This document shows, piece by piece, positions 9,883-20,029 of a DNA stretch of 64,000 nt; position 1 is the first letter of the stretch, and each line of letters opens with the position of its first letter. The notes beneath the pieces were generated by a model, which was not told the origin of the DNA, searched no databases, and saw only the letters and a list, made by a program, of their open reading frames with translations. The DNA comes from Marinomonas sargassi (GTDB lineage: Bacteria; Pseudomonadota; Gammaproteobacteria; Pseudomonadales; Marinomonadaceae): assembly GCF_025716875.1 (NCBI RefSeq), contig NZ_JAOVZB010000005.1:1-64000 (forward strand), written 5' to 3'. A program made the translations under genes and the position numbers.

Positions 9883-10983
9883 TTAACTCTCTGATTCACC
9901 TTCTTTATATACGTAACGTGGGCGAGTGGTCATTCTTGCAACTAACTCGTAGCCTATAGTGCCAGAAAAGTCAGCCACTTCTTCAACAGGAACATCGTTA
10001 CCCCAAAGTTCTACATCCTGACCAATTAAAAGGTTGTGAGTATCGCTTGAGGATTTCACCGTAACCATATCCATGGACACACGACCTACTAGCGTTGCAG
10101 GCACGCCGTTTATTTTTAAAGGCGTTCCAGTTTGCGCATGTCTTGGGTAGCCATCGCCATAGCCCACTGCAACAGTGGCCAATTGATGGTCTTCTGTCGC
10201 CTTGTAGGATAAGCCATACCCTACACCATCTCCTTCACGCAATTTTCGCACCGAGATAACTTTCGTTGTTAGCGTCATTGCGGGTGATAAACCAAGCTGT
10301 AGCCCTGTCAAACCGGCAAAAGGAGAAATACCATAAAGCATGATTCCCGGACGAATCCACCCACCCTCAGGCACCGACCATTTCATGATTGCCGAAGAAT
10401 TAGCAACGCTTGTTGCGATATCATCTCCCACATCACGACAAACCATTTCAAAGCGTGTTAATTGCTCCATGGTCGTAATATCAGACAAATCATCAGCACT
10501 GGCAAAGTGAGTCATTAACAAGACTTCGTCAACAAGACCACTTTCTTTTAGTTGTTCAACAAAGCTTGGGGCTAATGACGGCTCTAGACCCAATCTATGC
10601 ATGCCAGTATCGACTTTGACAAACACCTTGCCGATTTTCGCTTTACTCTCTAAAAGCCAATCTAACTGGCTTTGATTTTCTATAGCAGCCCAAAAGCCTT
10701 TTTCCTGACAAATGGCCCACTCATCAGCTTCAAACACACCTTCTAAAAGCATAATGGTCGATTTTACACCCGCATCACGGACGACAAGAGCTTCGTCGAT
10801 AGACGCCACTGCAAAGGCATCCACTTCATCATCAAGGTAGGTCGCAACCTTGACGGCACCATGTCCATAGGCATTACTTTTGATAACAGCAAAGGCATTG
10901 CAGGTTGGATGAAGTTTTTTTGCATATTGGTAATTACGCTTAATACTGTTCAGATCTATCGTTGCGGTGAGCGGCCTAGCCAT
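9883..10983 (-). CDS. alr: Alanine racemase
   Basis: PLP enzyme interconverting L- and D-alanine for peptidoglycan. The PLP lysine is in [12 protein letters not shown] (about residue 34), and the second catalytic base is the tyrosine of GVGYGLSY. The beta-barrel C-terminal domain contains GRVSMDM. The length of 366 is normal, and the ATG is preceded by AAGGGA. It could be called dadX if catabolic, but no dadA is adjacent, so the biosynthetic name is used. It lies between alaS and recX, where many relatives have no gene. Confidence 0.93.
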   Translation of the reverse strand: MARPLTATIDLNSIKRNYQYAKKLHPTCNAFAVIKSNAYGHGAVKVATYLDDEVDAFAVASIDEALVVRDAGVKSTIMLLEGVFEADEWAICQEKGFWAAIENQSQLDWLLESKAKIGKVFVKVDTGMHRLGLEPSLAPSFVEQLKESGLVDEVLLMTHFASADDLSDITTMEQLTRFEMVCRDVGDDIATSVANSSAIMKWSVPEGGWIRPGIMLYGISPFAGLTGLQLGLSPAMTLTTKVISVRKLREGDGVGYGLSYKATEDHQLATVAVGYGDGYPRHAQTGTPLKINGVPATLVGRVSMDMVTVKSSSDTHNLLIGQDVELWGNDVPVEEVADFSGTIGYELVARMTTRPRYVYKEGESES

Positions 10984-11267
10984 TAATTTCCCTTACTACT
11001 GACAACGTCCATCACAGAGCAATGGACATAAGTTACTATTTCTAATGATCCTATAATATCGGTAATGGGCACCCTAGAGCCACCTTATAGATCACTTTCC
11101 CTTAAGAATTTCCCATTAAAATGACTAAGCTCCAGAGTAAACATGAGCTAATTTCAGCCTCGGCAGGTTTCAAACAGGCAATTTACAACGATAAATGCGC
11201 CATTAGACCTCCTGTTCAGCAATATGGAAATGCTAGAATATCGACATAAAAAGCATTAGAGGAAAAT

Positions 11268-11720
11268 ATGTTTAATCAGCATAAATCGGCATTTGATCAA
11301 GCGTTAGCCCTGCTCAACCATAGGGAACACAGCGCTCACGAAATTGAAAAAAAACTTGAAGCCAAGGGTTATGAAGAGGCCGAAATTTCGACAGCCATTC
11401 AGAAGCTTCAAGAAATCAACTATCTAAATGACGAAAGATTCGCTGAAATCTTTGTGCGCAGCAAAATCAACAGACATCTAGGAGCCAATAGAATATTACA
11501 AGAACTCCAGCAAAAAGGGATTAGTAGTCAGATTTCCAAAATCGCCATTGAAGAGGCCGAAGTTGATTGGTTCGAGCTTGCCAGACAAACAAAAGAGAGT
11601 AAGTTCGGGGAGCATAAGTACAAGGACTTTAAAGAAAAAGGGAAGCAGTTTCGTTTTCTACAATACAGAGGATTTAGTTTTGATCAAATCAACTATGCAC
11701 TGTCGCCTAATGATGAATAA
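11268..11720 (+). CDS. recX: RecA regulator RecX, inverted relative to recA
   Basis: Small modulator that caps RecA filaments. The 150-residue protein shows the three-helix repeats of the family: ALLNHREHSAHEIEKKL, LNDERFAEIFVRSK and LQYRGFSFDQI near the end. The ribosome-binding site AGAGGA precedes the ATG. In most bacteria recX lies downstream of recA on the same strand, often SOS-induced by read-through. Here it is convergent with recA, separated by a terminator, and divergent from alr. I find no LexA box (CTGT-N8-ACAG) upstream, so its expression may be uncoupled from SOS. Confidence 0.9.
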   Translation: MFNQHKSAFDQALALLNHREHSAHEIEKKLEAKGYEEAEISTAIQKLQEINYLNDERFAEIFVRSKINRHLGANRILQELQQKGISSQISKIAIEEAEVDWFELARQTKESKFGEHKYKDFKEKGKQFRFLQYRGFSFDQINYALSPNDE

Positions 11721-11755
11721 AAAAAACGCCAACTTAGAAGCTAAGTTAGCGCTTT
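11719..11755 (-). terminator. recA terminator (between convergent recX and recA)
   Basis: GCGCTAACTTAG / CTAAGTTGGCG form a stem with one mismatch. On the minus strand it is followed by eight T residues directly after recA. The + strand side has only a weak T tract, so termination of recX is less certain. Confidence 0.8.
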
Positions 11756-11779
11756 CAAAAAGTTTGAATTAAAGAGAAT

Positions 11780-12820
11780 TTAGTCTTCTAGCTCTTCTTC
11801 ACTTTCTTCTGCTGAGTTACTTTTCACTGCTAATAGTTCAGCACGAATTTTCGCTTCAATTTCTTGAGCAATTTCTGGGTTCTCGGTTAAGAACTGTGCT
11901 GCATTTGCTTTACCTTGGCCAATTTTATTACCACCGTAGGCATACCAAGCACCCGCTTTATCTACAAAACCTTGCTTAACACCTAGATCAATAATTTCGC
12001 CCATACGGTAAATACCCGCACCGTACATGATCTGAAATTCAGTTTGCTTGAACGGCGGCGCAATTTTGTTTTTCACCACTTTCACGCGGGTTTCATTACC
12101 AATCACTTCATCGCCTTGTTTAACAGAGCCAATACGACGGATATCAAGGCGAACGGAAGAGTAGAATTTAAGTGCGTTACCACCTGTTGTCGTTTCAGGA
12201 CTACCAAACATAACACCGATTTTCATACGAATTTGGTTAATGAAGACCACAAGACAGTTAGCGCTTTTAATAGAACCTGTTAACTTACGCATTGCCTGAG
12301 ATAGCAAACGCGCCTGTACGCCAACAGAAGAGCTACCCATTTCACCCTCAATTTCAGACTTAGGCACCAAAGCGGCAACGGAATCAACAATAACCACATC
12401 AACGCTGTTTGAACGTACTAGCATGTCAACGATTTCTAATGCTTGCTCACCTGTATCAGGCTGAGATATCAGTAAATCAGCAATATTAACACCCAATTTT
12501 TCAGCATAGGCTGGATCCAGTGCGTGCTCAGCATCAATAAAAGCACATGTTTTACCTTGTTTTTGTGCTTCCGCAATAACACTCAAAGTCAGTGTTGTTT
12601 TACCTGAAGACTCTGGGCCATAAATTTCACAGATACGACCATAAGGCAGACCACCAGCACCTAATGCAATATCCAAACCTAACGATCCAGTAGAAACCGT
12701 GTCGATATCCAGTTTGGCACCTTCGCCCATTTTCATGATGGCGCCTTTACCAAATTGGCGTTCAATTTGTGATAATGCTGCGTCTAGCGCCTTTTTTTTG
12801 TTATCTGCAATAGATGACAT
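11780..12820 (-). CDS. recA: Recombinase RecA
   Basis: ATP-dependent strand exchange protein and co-protease for LexA. Walker A is GPESSGKTT, the Walker B region is [10 protein letters not shown], and the RecA signature [14 protein letters not shown] is present. The tail is acidic ([13 protein letters not shown]). I chose the ATG at 12820 (346 residues), which has AAGGA at proper spacing and the normal [16 protein letters not shown] start; a longer frame to 12883 runs through the promoter region. A perfect LexA box lies about 70 bp upstream. Confidence 0.98.
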   Translation of the reverse strand: MSSIADNKKKALDAALSQIERQFGKGAIMKMGEGAKLDIDTVSTGSLGLDIALGAGGLPYGRICEIYGPESSGKTTLTLSVIAEAQKQGKTCAFIDAEHALDPAYAEKLGVNIADLLISQPDTGEQALEIVDMLVRSNSVDVVIVDSVAALVPKSEIEGEMGSSSVGVQARLLSQAMRKLTGSIKSANCLVVFINQIRMKIGVMFGSPETTTGGNALKFYSSVRLDIRRIGSVKQGDEVIGNETRVKVVKNKIAPPFKQTEFQIMYGAGIYRMGEIIDLGVKQGFVDKAGAWYAYGGNKIGQGKANAAQFLTENPEIAQEIEAKIRAELLAVKSNSAEESEEELED

Positions 12821-12888
12821 GTTAAAGTCCTTATGGCTAATTTCGATGTGGGTAACTTTATCGGGGTTTAAATAGAATTTCAAGAAAA

Positions 12889-12908
12889 TACTGTATATAA
12901 AAACAGTA
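12889..12908. promoter_or_regulatory. LexA (SOS) box of recA
   Basis: TACTGTATATAAAAACAGTA contains the CTGT-N8-ACAG core with fully matching TA flanks, in the recA/pncC spacer. Plausible -35/-10 pairs lie over it and just downstream (TTGAAA, 17 bp, TAAAGT on the minus strand), so bound LexA would block recA transcription. Confidence 0.92.
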
Positions 12909-12932
12909 TTTTTAAAAAAGACTAAACAGACA

Positions 12933-13421
12933 TCATTTAAAGCATGCTTTTAGGCCATTTAGAGCCTCAATAACAGCCTGCTCACGCACACTTTCCCGGT
13001 CGCCTTCAAATTGAAATCGTGTCACAACGGCTGCCTTACCTTTCCTTAACCAACCTATATAGACGCACCCAACTGGCTTTTCAATCGAACCACCGCCAGG
13101 ACCTGCCACACCACTTACCGCAATAGCCACATCACCACCAAGTAATAAAGCCCCCGCACACATCTCTTTCACGGTTTGTTCTGATACGGCACCAAAAGAC
13201 GCTAAGGTATCTTGCTGTACCGACAAACCTTGGACTTTAGCTTCATTAGCATAACTAATCACACCACCATAAAACCAAGACGAACTGCCGGCTATTTCAG
13301 TACAAGTTGCCCCTATCAGGCCGCCTGTACAGGACTCTGCCGTCACTAACATACTGTTATGAGCTTTTAATAGCTCACCAACCTCTGTAGCCAAGACAAC
13401 TCGATTTTGTCTTTGATTCAT
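12933..13421 (-). CDS. pncC: Nicotinamide-nucleotide amidohydrolase (CinA C-terminal family)
   Basis: Deamidates NMN to nicotinate mononucleotide in the pyridine nucleotide cycle. The 162 residues correspond to the stand-alone CinA C-terminal domain: [11 protein letters not shown] near the N-terminus, [14 protein letters not shown], and [15 protein letters not shown]. The N-terminal CinA/MocA-like half is absent, as in E. coli PncC. Located just upstream of recA, as in Pseudomonas, and divergent from mutS. Confidence 0.92.
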   Translation of the reverse strand: MNQRQNRVVLATEVGELLKAHNSMLVTAESCTGGLIGATCTEIAGSSSWFYGGVISYANEAKVQGLSVQQDTLASFGAVSEQTVKEMCAGALLLGGDVAIAVSGVAGPGGGSIEKPVGCVYIGWLRKGKAAVVTRFQFEGDRESVREQAVIEALNGLKACFK

Positions 13422-13499
13422 AGTGTCTATACCTTAAATCCTAAGAAAATATCCCGTAGAATACCCCTCTATTTTTTAGATCACAATTGAGCCGTAGAA

Positions 13500-16124
13500 A
13501 TGAGCAAAAAATCAGCTGACAGCCATACACCCATGATGCGCCAATACTTTGGCCTTAAATCACAGCATCCAAATCAACTGCTGTTTTATCGTATGGGGGA
13601 TTTTTACGAGCTCTTTTATGATGACGCCAAACGTGCCGCACAATTGCTCGACATCACCTTAACGGCACGTGGTCATTCAGGCGGCTTACCTATTCCTATG
13701 GCTGGCATACCTTTCCATGCTGCAGAAAACTACATTGCTCGATTAGTTCGTATGGGTGAGTCAGTTGTCGTGGCGGAACAAACTGGTGACCCTGCCACAA
13801 GCAAAGGCCCTGTAGAAAGACAAATTGCTCGTATCGTTACCCCCGGTACTATTAGTGATGAAGCCTTCCTTGAAGAAAAACGAGAAAACCTTTTACTGTC
13901 TCTATCTCATCAAAGCCGAAAAGGGCTTGATGTATTCGGCTTCTCCTATTTGGATATGGCCAGTGGTCGTTTTTGCTTATTTGAAGTGGACGGCCATGAG
14001 TCTCTTAGCAGTGAACTGCAACGTTTATCCCCCCGTGAGATCCTTATCTCAGAAGACTTTCCAGCCAGAGACACAATCAATCTAGAAAAAGGCATCTGTG
14101 AATTAGGCCCTTGGCACTTTGATTATGAATCCAGCTACCGTCAGTTAATTCAGCAATTCAATACGAAAGATTTATCTGGCTTTGGTTGCGAAGCATTAAC
14201 CGCCGCTATTGCTTCTGCTGGCGCTTTACTTCAATACGCCAAAGACACTCAACGCTCCGCTTTACCGCACATTCAATCCATTACCGTTGAGCACAAAGAC
14301 GATTCTGTTCTGATTGATGGTGCCACTCGCCGCAACTTAGAAATTGATATCAATTTAACTGGTGGTACATCCAACACGTTAGTTGAAGTATTAGACTCCT
14401 GCGCCACGCCTATGGGTAGTCGTCTATTGAAACGCTGGTTACACACCCCCATTAGAGACTTGCAAGAAATCAAAGAACGCCAAACCGTTGTTGCAGAATT
14501 GAAAGAGAAACACCTGCATTTTGATTTTGAAGCCAGCTTAAAGAAAGTTGGTGACCTTGAGCGAATCCTTTCTCGTGTCGCATTAAGGTCCGCTCGGCCA
14601 CGAGATCTATTACGCCTTCGATTTGCTCTCGAAGTACTGCCAGAGATCAACAGTTTGCTTACCCCCCTAAGTGCTCAGAGGCTAGCAGACTTGAACCAGC
14701 GCATTATTGCTCAACCAGAATTAACAGACACCCTAACTAAAGCTTTGGTAGAAAACCCTCCGTCGGTTGTTCGTGACGGTGGTATTTTTGCTAAAGGCTT
14801 TGATGATGAGCTAGATGAACTGCTCTCCTTATCCAGCAACGCGACAGACTTTTTAGCCGAAATGGAACGTAGCGAAAAAGAGCGCACTGGTATTAGTTCC
14901 TTAAAGGTAGGCTTTAATCGCGTACATGGTTATTACATAGAAATCAGCCGACTTCATTCAGAACAAGCCCCCGTTGAATACATCCGTCGCCAAACACTGA
15001 AAAATGCCGAGCGCTTTATTACGCCTGAGCTAAAAACCTTTGAAGATAAAGCACTCAGTGCAAAATCTAAGTCTTTAGCACGTGAAAAAGAACTCTATGA
15101 AAACTTACTCGATTTGCTTAACAACTCTTTAAGAGAGTTACAAACCACCAGCCAAGCACTCGCTCAATTGGATGTACTGAGCAATTTCGCCTTACAAGCA
15201 GACAAACTTAACTTCGCCTGCCCTGAGCTTCATAATAATAGCGGCATTAACATAATAGGCGGCCGCCATCCTGTCGTGGAGTCTGTGATATCAGAACCTT
15301 TTGTCCCTAATGATCTGGATCTACATGATGGGCGATCTCTGCTGATGATAACGGGTCCAAACATGGGTGGTAAATCCACCTATATGCGTCAAATCGCGCT
15401 AATTACCCTACTAGCTCACACCGGTAGTTTCGTACCAGCAGAAAGTGCTTCCATATCTGTTGTCGATCGAATCTTCACGCGTATGGGGTCATCCGATGAC
15501 CTTGCCGGTGGCCGATCTACCTTCATGGTGGAGATGACAGAAACCGCCAACATTTTGAACAATGCGAGTAAAAATAGCTTGGTTCTAATGGATGAAGTGG
15601 GTCGAGGAACCAGCACATTTGATGGACTATCTCTTGCTTGGTCCGCTGTAGACTTTTTAGCACGTGAACTACAATGCTATGTGCTATTTGCAACTCACTA
15701 TTTTGAACTAACAACACTGGCTGACCAACTAGAGAACGCAGCTAACGTCCATCTAACAGCGACAGAATATGAAGATGAGATTGTATTCATGCACAAGGTT
15801 CATGAAGGACCGGCAAGTCAATCATATGGCTTACAGGTAGCTCAGCTTGCTGGCGTGCCTCGCAATGTCATTAGCCATGCAAAGCTTAAACTTCAAGAAC
15901 TAGAAGTGACAACCGGCATAGAATCTTCAGAGAAGGCTCAGCCAACAAACCAAACCAAGAAAGGGATTCATCATCCTATTGAGAGCACACCTCTACAAAC
16001 AGACTTATTTGCTATGGCCGAGCAAAACGACTTGAAAGCTCAAATAAGTGAACTGGATATAGATAATATGACGCCAATTGAAGCGCTCAATGCTTTACAC
16101 AAACTAAAGTCCGAGCTTAACTAA
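13500..16124 (+). CDS. mutS: DNA mismatch repair protein MutS
   Basis: Recognises mismatches and recruits MutL. The N-terminal mismatch-binding domain carries GDFYELF, whose Phe and Glu contact the mispair. The connector, lever and clamp domains span about 130-560. The ATPase domain has Walker [10 protein letters not shown], followed by [12 protein letters not shown] and ATHYFELT. Near the C-terminus QTDLFA resembles the QxxLF beta-clamp-binding motif. The length of 874 is typical. The upstream ribosome-binding site is weak. Divergent from pncC and followed by fdxA, as in Pseudomonas. Confidence 0.97.
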   Translation: MSKKSADSHTPMMRQYFGLKSQHPNQLLFYRMGDFYELFYDDAKRAAQLLDITLTARGHSGGLPIPMAGIPFHAAENYIARLVRMGESVVVAEQTGDPATSKGPVERQIARIVTPGTISDEAFLEEKRENLLLSLSHQSRKGLDVFGFSYLDMASGRFCLFEVDGHESLSSELQRLSPREILISEDFPARDTINLEKGICELGPWHFDYESSYRQLIQQFNTKDLSGFGCEALTAAIASAGALLQYAKDTQRSALPHIQSITVEHKDDSVLIDGATRRNLEIDINLTGGTSNTLVEVLDSCATPMGSRLLKRWLHTPIRDLQEIKERQTVVAELKEKHLHFDFEASLKKVGDLERILSRVALRSARPRDLLRLRFALEVLPEINSLLTPLSAQRLADLNQRIIAQPELTDTLTKALVENPPSVVRDGGIFAKGFDDELDELLSLSSNATDFLAEMERSEKERTGISSLKVGFNRVHGYYIEISRLHSEQAPVEYIRRQTLKNAERFITPELKTFEDKALSAKSKSLAREKELYENLLDLLNNSLRELQTTSQALAQLDVLSNFALQADKLNFACPELHNNSGINIIGGRHPVVESVISEPFVPNDLDLHDGRSLLMITGPNMGGKSTYMRQIALITLLAHTGSFVPAESASISVVDRIFTRMGSSDDLAGGRSTFMVEMTETANILNNASKNSLVLMDEVGRGTSTFDGLSLAWSAVDFLARELQCYVLFATHYFELTTLADQLENAANVHLTATEYEDEIVFMHKVHEGPASQSYGLQVAQLAGVPRNVISHAKLKLQELEVTTGIESSEKAQPTNQTKKGIHHPIESTPLQTDLFAMAEQNDLKAQISELDIDNMTPIEALNALHKLKSELN

Positions 16125-16260
16125 TTAAATTGATCTCAAGCAAACAACAAAGATCATTAGTAATTCTACGGTAGAGTATTAGTATTACTCGCTTGCTGAA
16201 AAATGATCTACACACTTAAAATAAGCGTAATTAATCATTATCGCTTAAAGGAGAAGTCGA

Positions 16261-16584
16261 ATGGCTTTTATCGTGACCGACAACTGCATACGATGCAAAT
16301 ACACAGATTGTGTTGAGGTCTGCCCTGTAGACTGTTTCTACGAAGGTCCAAACTTTTTAGCCATCAACCCTGATGAATGCATAGATTGCTCATTATGCGA
16401 GCCAGAATGTCCGGCTAACGCTATTTTTTCTGAAGATGAATTACCAGAAGAGCAAGAAGTGTTTTTAGATTTAAATCGAGATCTTTCGATGATTTGGCCA
16501 AATATATCAGAGAAAAAAGACTCTCTCCCTGACGCTTCCGAATGGGATGGTGTAGAAGAAAAGCTAGAGCATTTGGAGCGCTAA
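16261..16584 (+). CDS. fdxA: 7Fe ferredoxin FdxA
   Basis: Small electron carrier with one [3Fe-4S] and one [4Fe-4S] cluster. The N-terminal half holds the cysteine pattern: [18 protein letters not shown] for the first cluster and [12 protein letters not shown] for the second. A long C-terminal extension (about 60-107) is typical of the Azotobacter/Pseudomonas FdI type. AAGGAG lies 8 bases before the ATG. The mutS-fdxA order and the sRNA gene just downstream match the Pseudomonas mutS-fdxA-rsmZ neighbourhood. Confidence 0.94.
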   Translation: MAFIVTDNCIRCKYTDCVEVCPVDCFYEGPNFLAINPDECIDCSLCEPECPANAIFSEDELPEEQEVFLDLNRDLSMIWPNISEKKDSLPDASEWDGVEEKLEHLER

Positions 16585-16656
16585 AGACTTCTTCTTAAAA
16601 GTAGTGAAAAGCTTATGCTCAGTGCTTTCTTACACATAAACCCTATACCCAAAAAC

Positions 16657-16893
16657 AAAAAAAGGGCGACTATTTAGTCGCCCGTCTTTGCTTAAAATCC
16701 TTTTAAGCAACTCATCCTATGAGTAAACATCACTGTCGCTTCTTCCTGAAGCATCCAAACTCTCCTTGCCACAGCACATCCTGATACTGTGTTATTTCCC
16801 TATTGAGCCATCCAGTGCCCTAATTCCTTACCACCTTCACTGGCGTATCATTCCGCAATCCTTGCGTTTTCATCCATGAATATCGTTTGGATG
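16657..16893 (-). ncRNA. CsrB/RsmZ-family CsrA-sequestering sRNA
   Basis: A minus-strand transcript of about 235 nt is predicted from a promoter at 16899-16926 to a strong terminator (stem GGGCGACTA/TAGTCGCCC at 16664-16683, then seven U). It contains twelve GGA motifs. Several sit in hairpin loops: CGCAA-GGA-TTGCG (16854-16866), GCTTC-AGGAA-GAAGC (16738-16752), CTCAT-AGG-ATGAG (16711-16723), CTTAAAA-GGA-TTTTAAG (16691-16707), with longer stems at 16770-16791, 16812-16843 and 16871-16893. This is the architecture of CsrB/CsrC/RsmY/RsmZ RNAs that titrate CsrA. The place next to fdxA is that of rsmZ in Pseudomonas. Identified from pattern and synteny, not from an alignment. Confidence 0.88.
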
Positions 16894-16898
16894 TGTTT

Positions 16899-16926
16899 AA
16901 TGTAACAAACTTTTTAGCTTCGACAA
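16899..16926 (-). promoter_or_regulatory. Predicted promoter of the CsrB/RsmZ-like sRNA
   Basis: The minus strand shows a -35 TTGTCG (16921-16926), a 16-bp spacer and a -10 TACATT (16899-16904). Transcription would start near 16892, just ahead of the first hairpin. The match to the sigma-70 consensus is moderate, as expected for an activator-dependent promoter. Confidence 0.55.
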
Positions 16927-17041
16927 AAAACTCAATAAAGCAGAAGTTTTATTATTTATTCTTATATATCAATAAGATGAATCAAAACCACACAACTCTA
17001 GAACTATTCTTCACAAAACAAATCGAAAGAACTTACAATGA

Positions 17042-17059
17042 TGTAAGAATAAGATTACA
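17042..17059 (-). promoter_or_regulatory. GacA/UvrY-type upstream activating sequence
   Basis: On the minus strand TGTAAT-CTTATT-CTTACA matches the GacA consensus TGTAAG-N6-CTTACA at 11 of 12 defined bases with correct spacing. It lies about 150 bp upstream of the predicted sRNA start, a distance comparable with the UAS of Pseudomonas rsmZ. An overlapping everted pair CTTACA-N4-TGTAAG (17032-17047) adds a further half-site. No gacS/gacA genes are in the window. Confidence 0.7.
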
Positions 17060-17176
17060 AAGAGAATTGAAAATATGCCGGTTAGGCTTTTTAAAAGCAT
17101 TCAATTACTCGCTTTAATATCTCAGACAGCCGTCTATATTTATTTTTACCTGTCCAAAAATTGTCATTGGGGATGA

Positions 17177-17205
17177 CCAATAAAATTGGTAATATAGACA
17201 AACTC
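17177..17205 (+). promoter_or_regulatory. Possible ilvD promoter
   Basis: TTGGGG, 17 bp, TAATAT lies upstream of ilvD, with an inverted repeat CCAAT/ATTGG in the spacer. The match is moderate and a GGGGA ribosome-binding site precedes the ilvD ATG. I see no attenuator peptide or terminator hairpin in the leader. Confidence 0.4.
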
Positions 17206-17234
17206 GATAAAACATAAAAATTCATGGGGATACA

Positions 17235-19079
17235 ATGCCAACATATCGTTCCAAAACCACCACTTCAGGCCGTAATATGGCTGGTGCACGCGCATTATGG
17301 CGAGCAACCGGCATGAAAGATGAAGACTTTCAAAAACCTATTATTGCCGTCGCTAACTCTTTCACGCAATTTGTACCAGGTCATGTACATCTAAAAGACA
17401 TGGGACAACTTGTTGCTCGTGAAATTGAAGCAGCAGGAGGTGTTGCCAAGGAATTCAACACGATAGCCGTGGACGATGGTATTGCTATGGGCCATGACGG
17501 CATGTTGTACAGCCTGCCTTCTCGTGACTTAATTGCAGATTCTGTTGAATACATGGTCAACGCACACTGTGCGGATGCATTGGTTTGTATTTCTAACTGC
17601 GACAAAATCACACCTGGGATGCTAATGGCGGCAATGCGCTTAAACATCCCTGTTATTTTTGTATCTGGCGGCCCAATGGAAGCTGGTAAAACTAAACTTG
17701 CTGAGAATAAGCTTGATCTAGTTGACGCCATGGTTATTGCCGCTGACCCAACTGCGACAGATGAAAAAGTAGCTGAATACGAACGCTCAGCCTGCCCAAC
17801 ATGTGGCTCTTGTTCTGGTATGTTTACAGCCAATTCCATGAACTGTCTAACTGAAGCGCTAGGATTAAGCTTACCGGGTAACGGTACAACATTGGCCACT
17901 CACTCGGATCGCCGTCACTTATTCCTTGAAGCTGGCCGACGTATTGTAGACATTACTAAACGTTTTTATGAAAACGACGAAGCAAACTGGGCACCACGTT
18001 CAATTGCCAGTTTTGATGCTTTTGAAAATGCCATGACTCTAGATATCGCTATGGGTGGGTCAACCAATACCATTCTTCATCTATTAGCGATTGCTCGAGA
18101 AGCTGGCGTAAACTTTACAATGCAAGATATCGATAGACTATCTCGCAAAGTCCCTCAGCTATGTAAAGTAGCTCCTAACTCGCCAAAATATCACATTGAA
18201 GATGTCCATAGAGCGGGTGGTATTTTCGGTTTGCTAGGTGAACTAGACCGAGCTGGATTACTCCATAACCAATGTCATACAGTGCATGCAGCTACTATGT
18301 CTGAAGCTCTGGAAACATGGGACATCATGCGCTCACCTACACCGGAAGTTATTGAGTTTTATAAAGCAGGTCCTGCTGGTATCCCAACTCAAACAGCCTT
18401 TAGTCAATCTACTCGTTGGCCTTCACTAGATGGCGACCGCCAAGACGGCTGCTTCCGTTCCATTGAACATGCGTTCTCACTGGAAGGTGGACTTGCTGTT
18501 CTTTACGGAAACATAGCTCTAGATGGCTGTGTAGTAAAAAGTGCCGGTGTTGATGAGTCTTGCCTAGTGTTTGAAGGACCAGCTCACATCACAGAATCTC
18601 AAGACGAAGCGGTTAAAAATATTCTCGATGACAAGGTTGTCGCCGGTGAAGTGGTAATCGTTCGTTACGAAGGACCTAAGGGCGGCCCGGGCATGCAAGA
18701 AATGCTATACCCAACGTCATACATCAAGTCTAAAGGTCTCGGAAAAGCCTGTGCCCTACTAACAGATGGTCGTTTCTCTGGTGGTACTTCAGGCCTATCC
18801 ATTGGTCACGTCTCTCCAGAAGCAGCAGCAGGCGGTGCCATTGGTTTAGTACAAAGTGGTGACATCATCCGTATCGACATTCCAAATCGTACTATTGATG
18901 TACTATTAAGTGATGAAGAGCTTCAAGCCCGTCGTGATGAAATGAATTCACGAGGCTCAAAAGCATGGAAACCAGTTGAAGAGCGTCCACGTAAAGTGAC
19001 TCCTGCTCTTAAGGTGTTTGCTCACTTTGCTACTAGTGCAGACAAGGGTGCGGTACGCGACATTAGCTCTATAGACTAA
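17235..19079 (+). CDS. ilvD: Dihydroxy-acid dehydratase
   Basis: Iron-sulfur enzyme of valine, leucine and isoleucine synthesis, converting 2,3-dihydroxy acids to 2-oxo acids. Cluster cysteines appear in CISNCDK and in [20 protein letters not shown]. The Mg2+/substrate region includes GGSTNTILH and the C-terminal [11 protein letters not shown] motif. The length of 614 is like E. coli IlvD (616). Stand-alone gene with its own terminator; no other ilv genes are in the window. Sugar-acid dehydratases are related, but the sequence pattern and length are those of IlvD. Confidence 0.96.
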   Translation: MPTYRSKTTTSGRNMAGARALWRATGMKDEDFQKPIIAVANSFTQFVPGHVHLKDMGQLVAREIEAAGGVAKEFNTIAVDDGIAMGHDGMLYSLPSRDLIADSVEYMVNAHCADALVCISNCDKITPGMLMAAMRLNIPVIFVSGGPMEAGKTKLAENKLDLVDAMVIAADPTATDEKVAEYERSACPTCGSCSGMFTANSMNCLTEALGLSLPGNGTTLATHSDRRHLFLEAGRRIVDITKRFYENDEANWAPRSIASFDAFENAMTLDIAMGGSTNTILHLLAIAREAGVNFTMQDIDRLSRKVPQLCKVAPNSPKYHIEDVHRAGGIFGLLGELDRAGLLHNQCHTVHAATMSEALETWDIMRSPTPEVIEFYKAGPAGIPTQTAFSQSTRWPSLDGDRQDGCFRSIEHAFSLEGGLAVLYGNIALDGCVVKSAGVDESCLVFEGPAHITESQDEAVKNILDDKVVAGEVVIVRYEGPKGGPGMQEMLYPTSYIKSKGLGKACALLTDGRFSGGTSGLSIGHVSPEAAAGGAIGLVQSGDIIRIDIPNRTIDVLLSDEELQARRDEMNSRGSKAWKPVEERPRKVTPALKVFAHFATSADKGAVRDISSID

Positions 19080-19097
19080 CAGTCAGTACACCATATT

Positions 19098-19134
19098 AAA
19101 AAGGCCGCTGCCATATAGGTTTCGCGGCCTTTTT
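19098..19134 (+). terminator. Terminator after ilvD
   Basis: AAAAAGGCCGC and GCGGCCTTTTT form an 11-bp stem with a 15-base loop and a T tail, 18 bp after the ilvD stop. Confidence 0.9.
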
Positions 19135-19164
19135 CATTAAATTAGATCATATATAGGAAACATC

Positions 19165-20007
19165 ATGCTCAGCTATCGTCATATTTATCATGCAGGTAAT
19201 CACGCCGATATTTTAAAACATTTGGTGGTGAGCCAAATATGTCGACACCTTATAAAAAAAGAGGCGCCATTTTTTTATTTAGATACTCATGCTGGCATTG
19301 GTCAATACCCTCTAGATTCAGAACAAGCACAAAAAAACAAAGAATTTCAGTCAGGCATAGCTAAATTATTGTCAGAAGATAATTTACCTGAGAGCATTGA
19401 AGCGTTGCTTGATATCGTTCGAGAAATGAACCCGAACGGTCAATTAGAGGTTTATCCTGGCAGCCCTAAAATCGTAGATTATTACGTACGCCAAAAAGAC
19501 AAACTTCATCTTTGTGAGCTGCACCCAAATGACTTCCCTACCCTTGCCGCATTGTTCCCAAACAAGCGTAAGGCCAATGTAGTAAAAGACAATGGCTTTG
19601 CTGCTGTGAAAGCTATGCTGCCTCCGCCTCAAAAACGTGGCTTCGTTTTGATGGACCCACCTTATGAAGTTAAAAAGGACTACCAGTATGTGGTCCAAGC
19701 TCTACAAGAAGGTCAGCAAAGATTCCCACAAGGCACTTACGCAATTTGGTATCCTGTGTTAAATAGAAGGCAAGCAGATAACCTTTTAAAATCCGTAAAA
19801 TCCACAGGCATACGCAACGTACTCTTACTTGAACTCTGTATACGTAATACAGAAAAAGAACGAGGTATGTCAGGTAGTGGTATGATCATTGTTAACCCGC
19901 CTTGGACATTAGAAAAAGAAGCAAAAGAATTTTTACCTTTTTTGCAAGATACATTGGCGGAAGATAACGATGCTGGGTATCAAATCACATGGATTACACC
20001 AGAATAG
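19165..20007 (+). CDS. rlmJ: 23S rRNA (adenine(2030)-N6)-methyltransferase RlmJ
   Basis: SAM-dependent methylation of A2030 in 23S rRNA. The family start MLSYRHIYHAGNHADILKH is intact. The N6-adenine methyltransferase catalytic motif is DPPYE (about residue 165). The acidic SAM site is in YLDTHAGIG, and an ISGTGMI-like motif appears as MSGSGMIIVNPPW. The length of 280 is normal. Followed 22 bp downstream by a PAS protein on the same strand, so they could share a transcript. Confidence 0.95.
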   Translation: MLSYRHIYHAGNHADILKHLVVSQICRHLIKKEAPFFYLDTHAGIGQYPLDSEQAQKNKEFQSGIAKLLSEDNLPESIEALLDIVREMNPNGQLEVYPGSPKIVDYYVRQKDKLHLCELHPNDFPTLAALFPNKRKANVVKDNGFAAVKAMLPPPQKRGFVLMDPPYEVKKDYQYVVQALQEGQQRFPQGTYAIWYPVLNRRQADNLLKSVKSTGIRNVLLLELCIRNTEKERGMSGSGMIIVNPPWTLEKEAKEFLPFLQDTLAEDNDAGYQITWITPE

Positions 20008-20029
20008 AACTTAGACGACGGAGTGTGTT

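Noticed and set aside
11200..11267. CTGTTCAGCAATATGG upstream of recX as a LexA box
   Set aside because: The second half-site ACAG is absent; only the first CTGT matches.
16887..17117. 76-codon reading frame on the + strand between fdxA and ilvD
   Set aside because: No ribosome-binding site, low-complexity AT-rich text and it overlaps the sRNA promoter and GacA site on the other strand.
17105..17234. Attenuator or riboswitch in the ilvD leader
   Set aside because: No leader peptide rich in branched-chain codons and no terminator/antiterminator pair.
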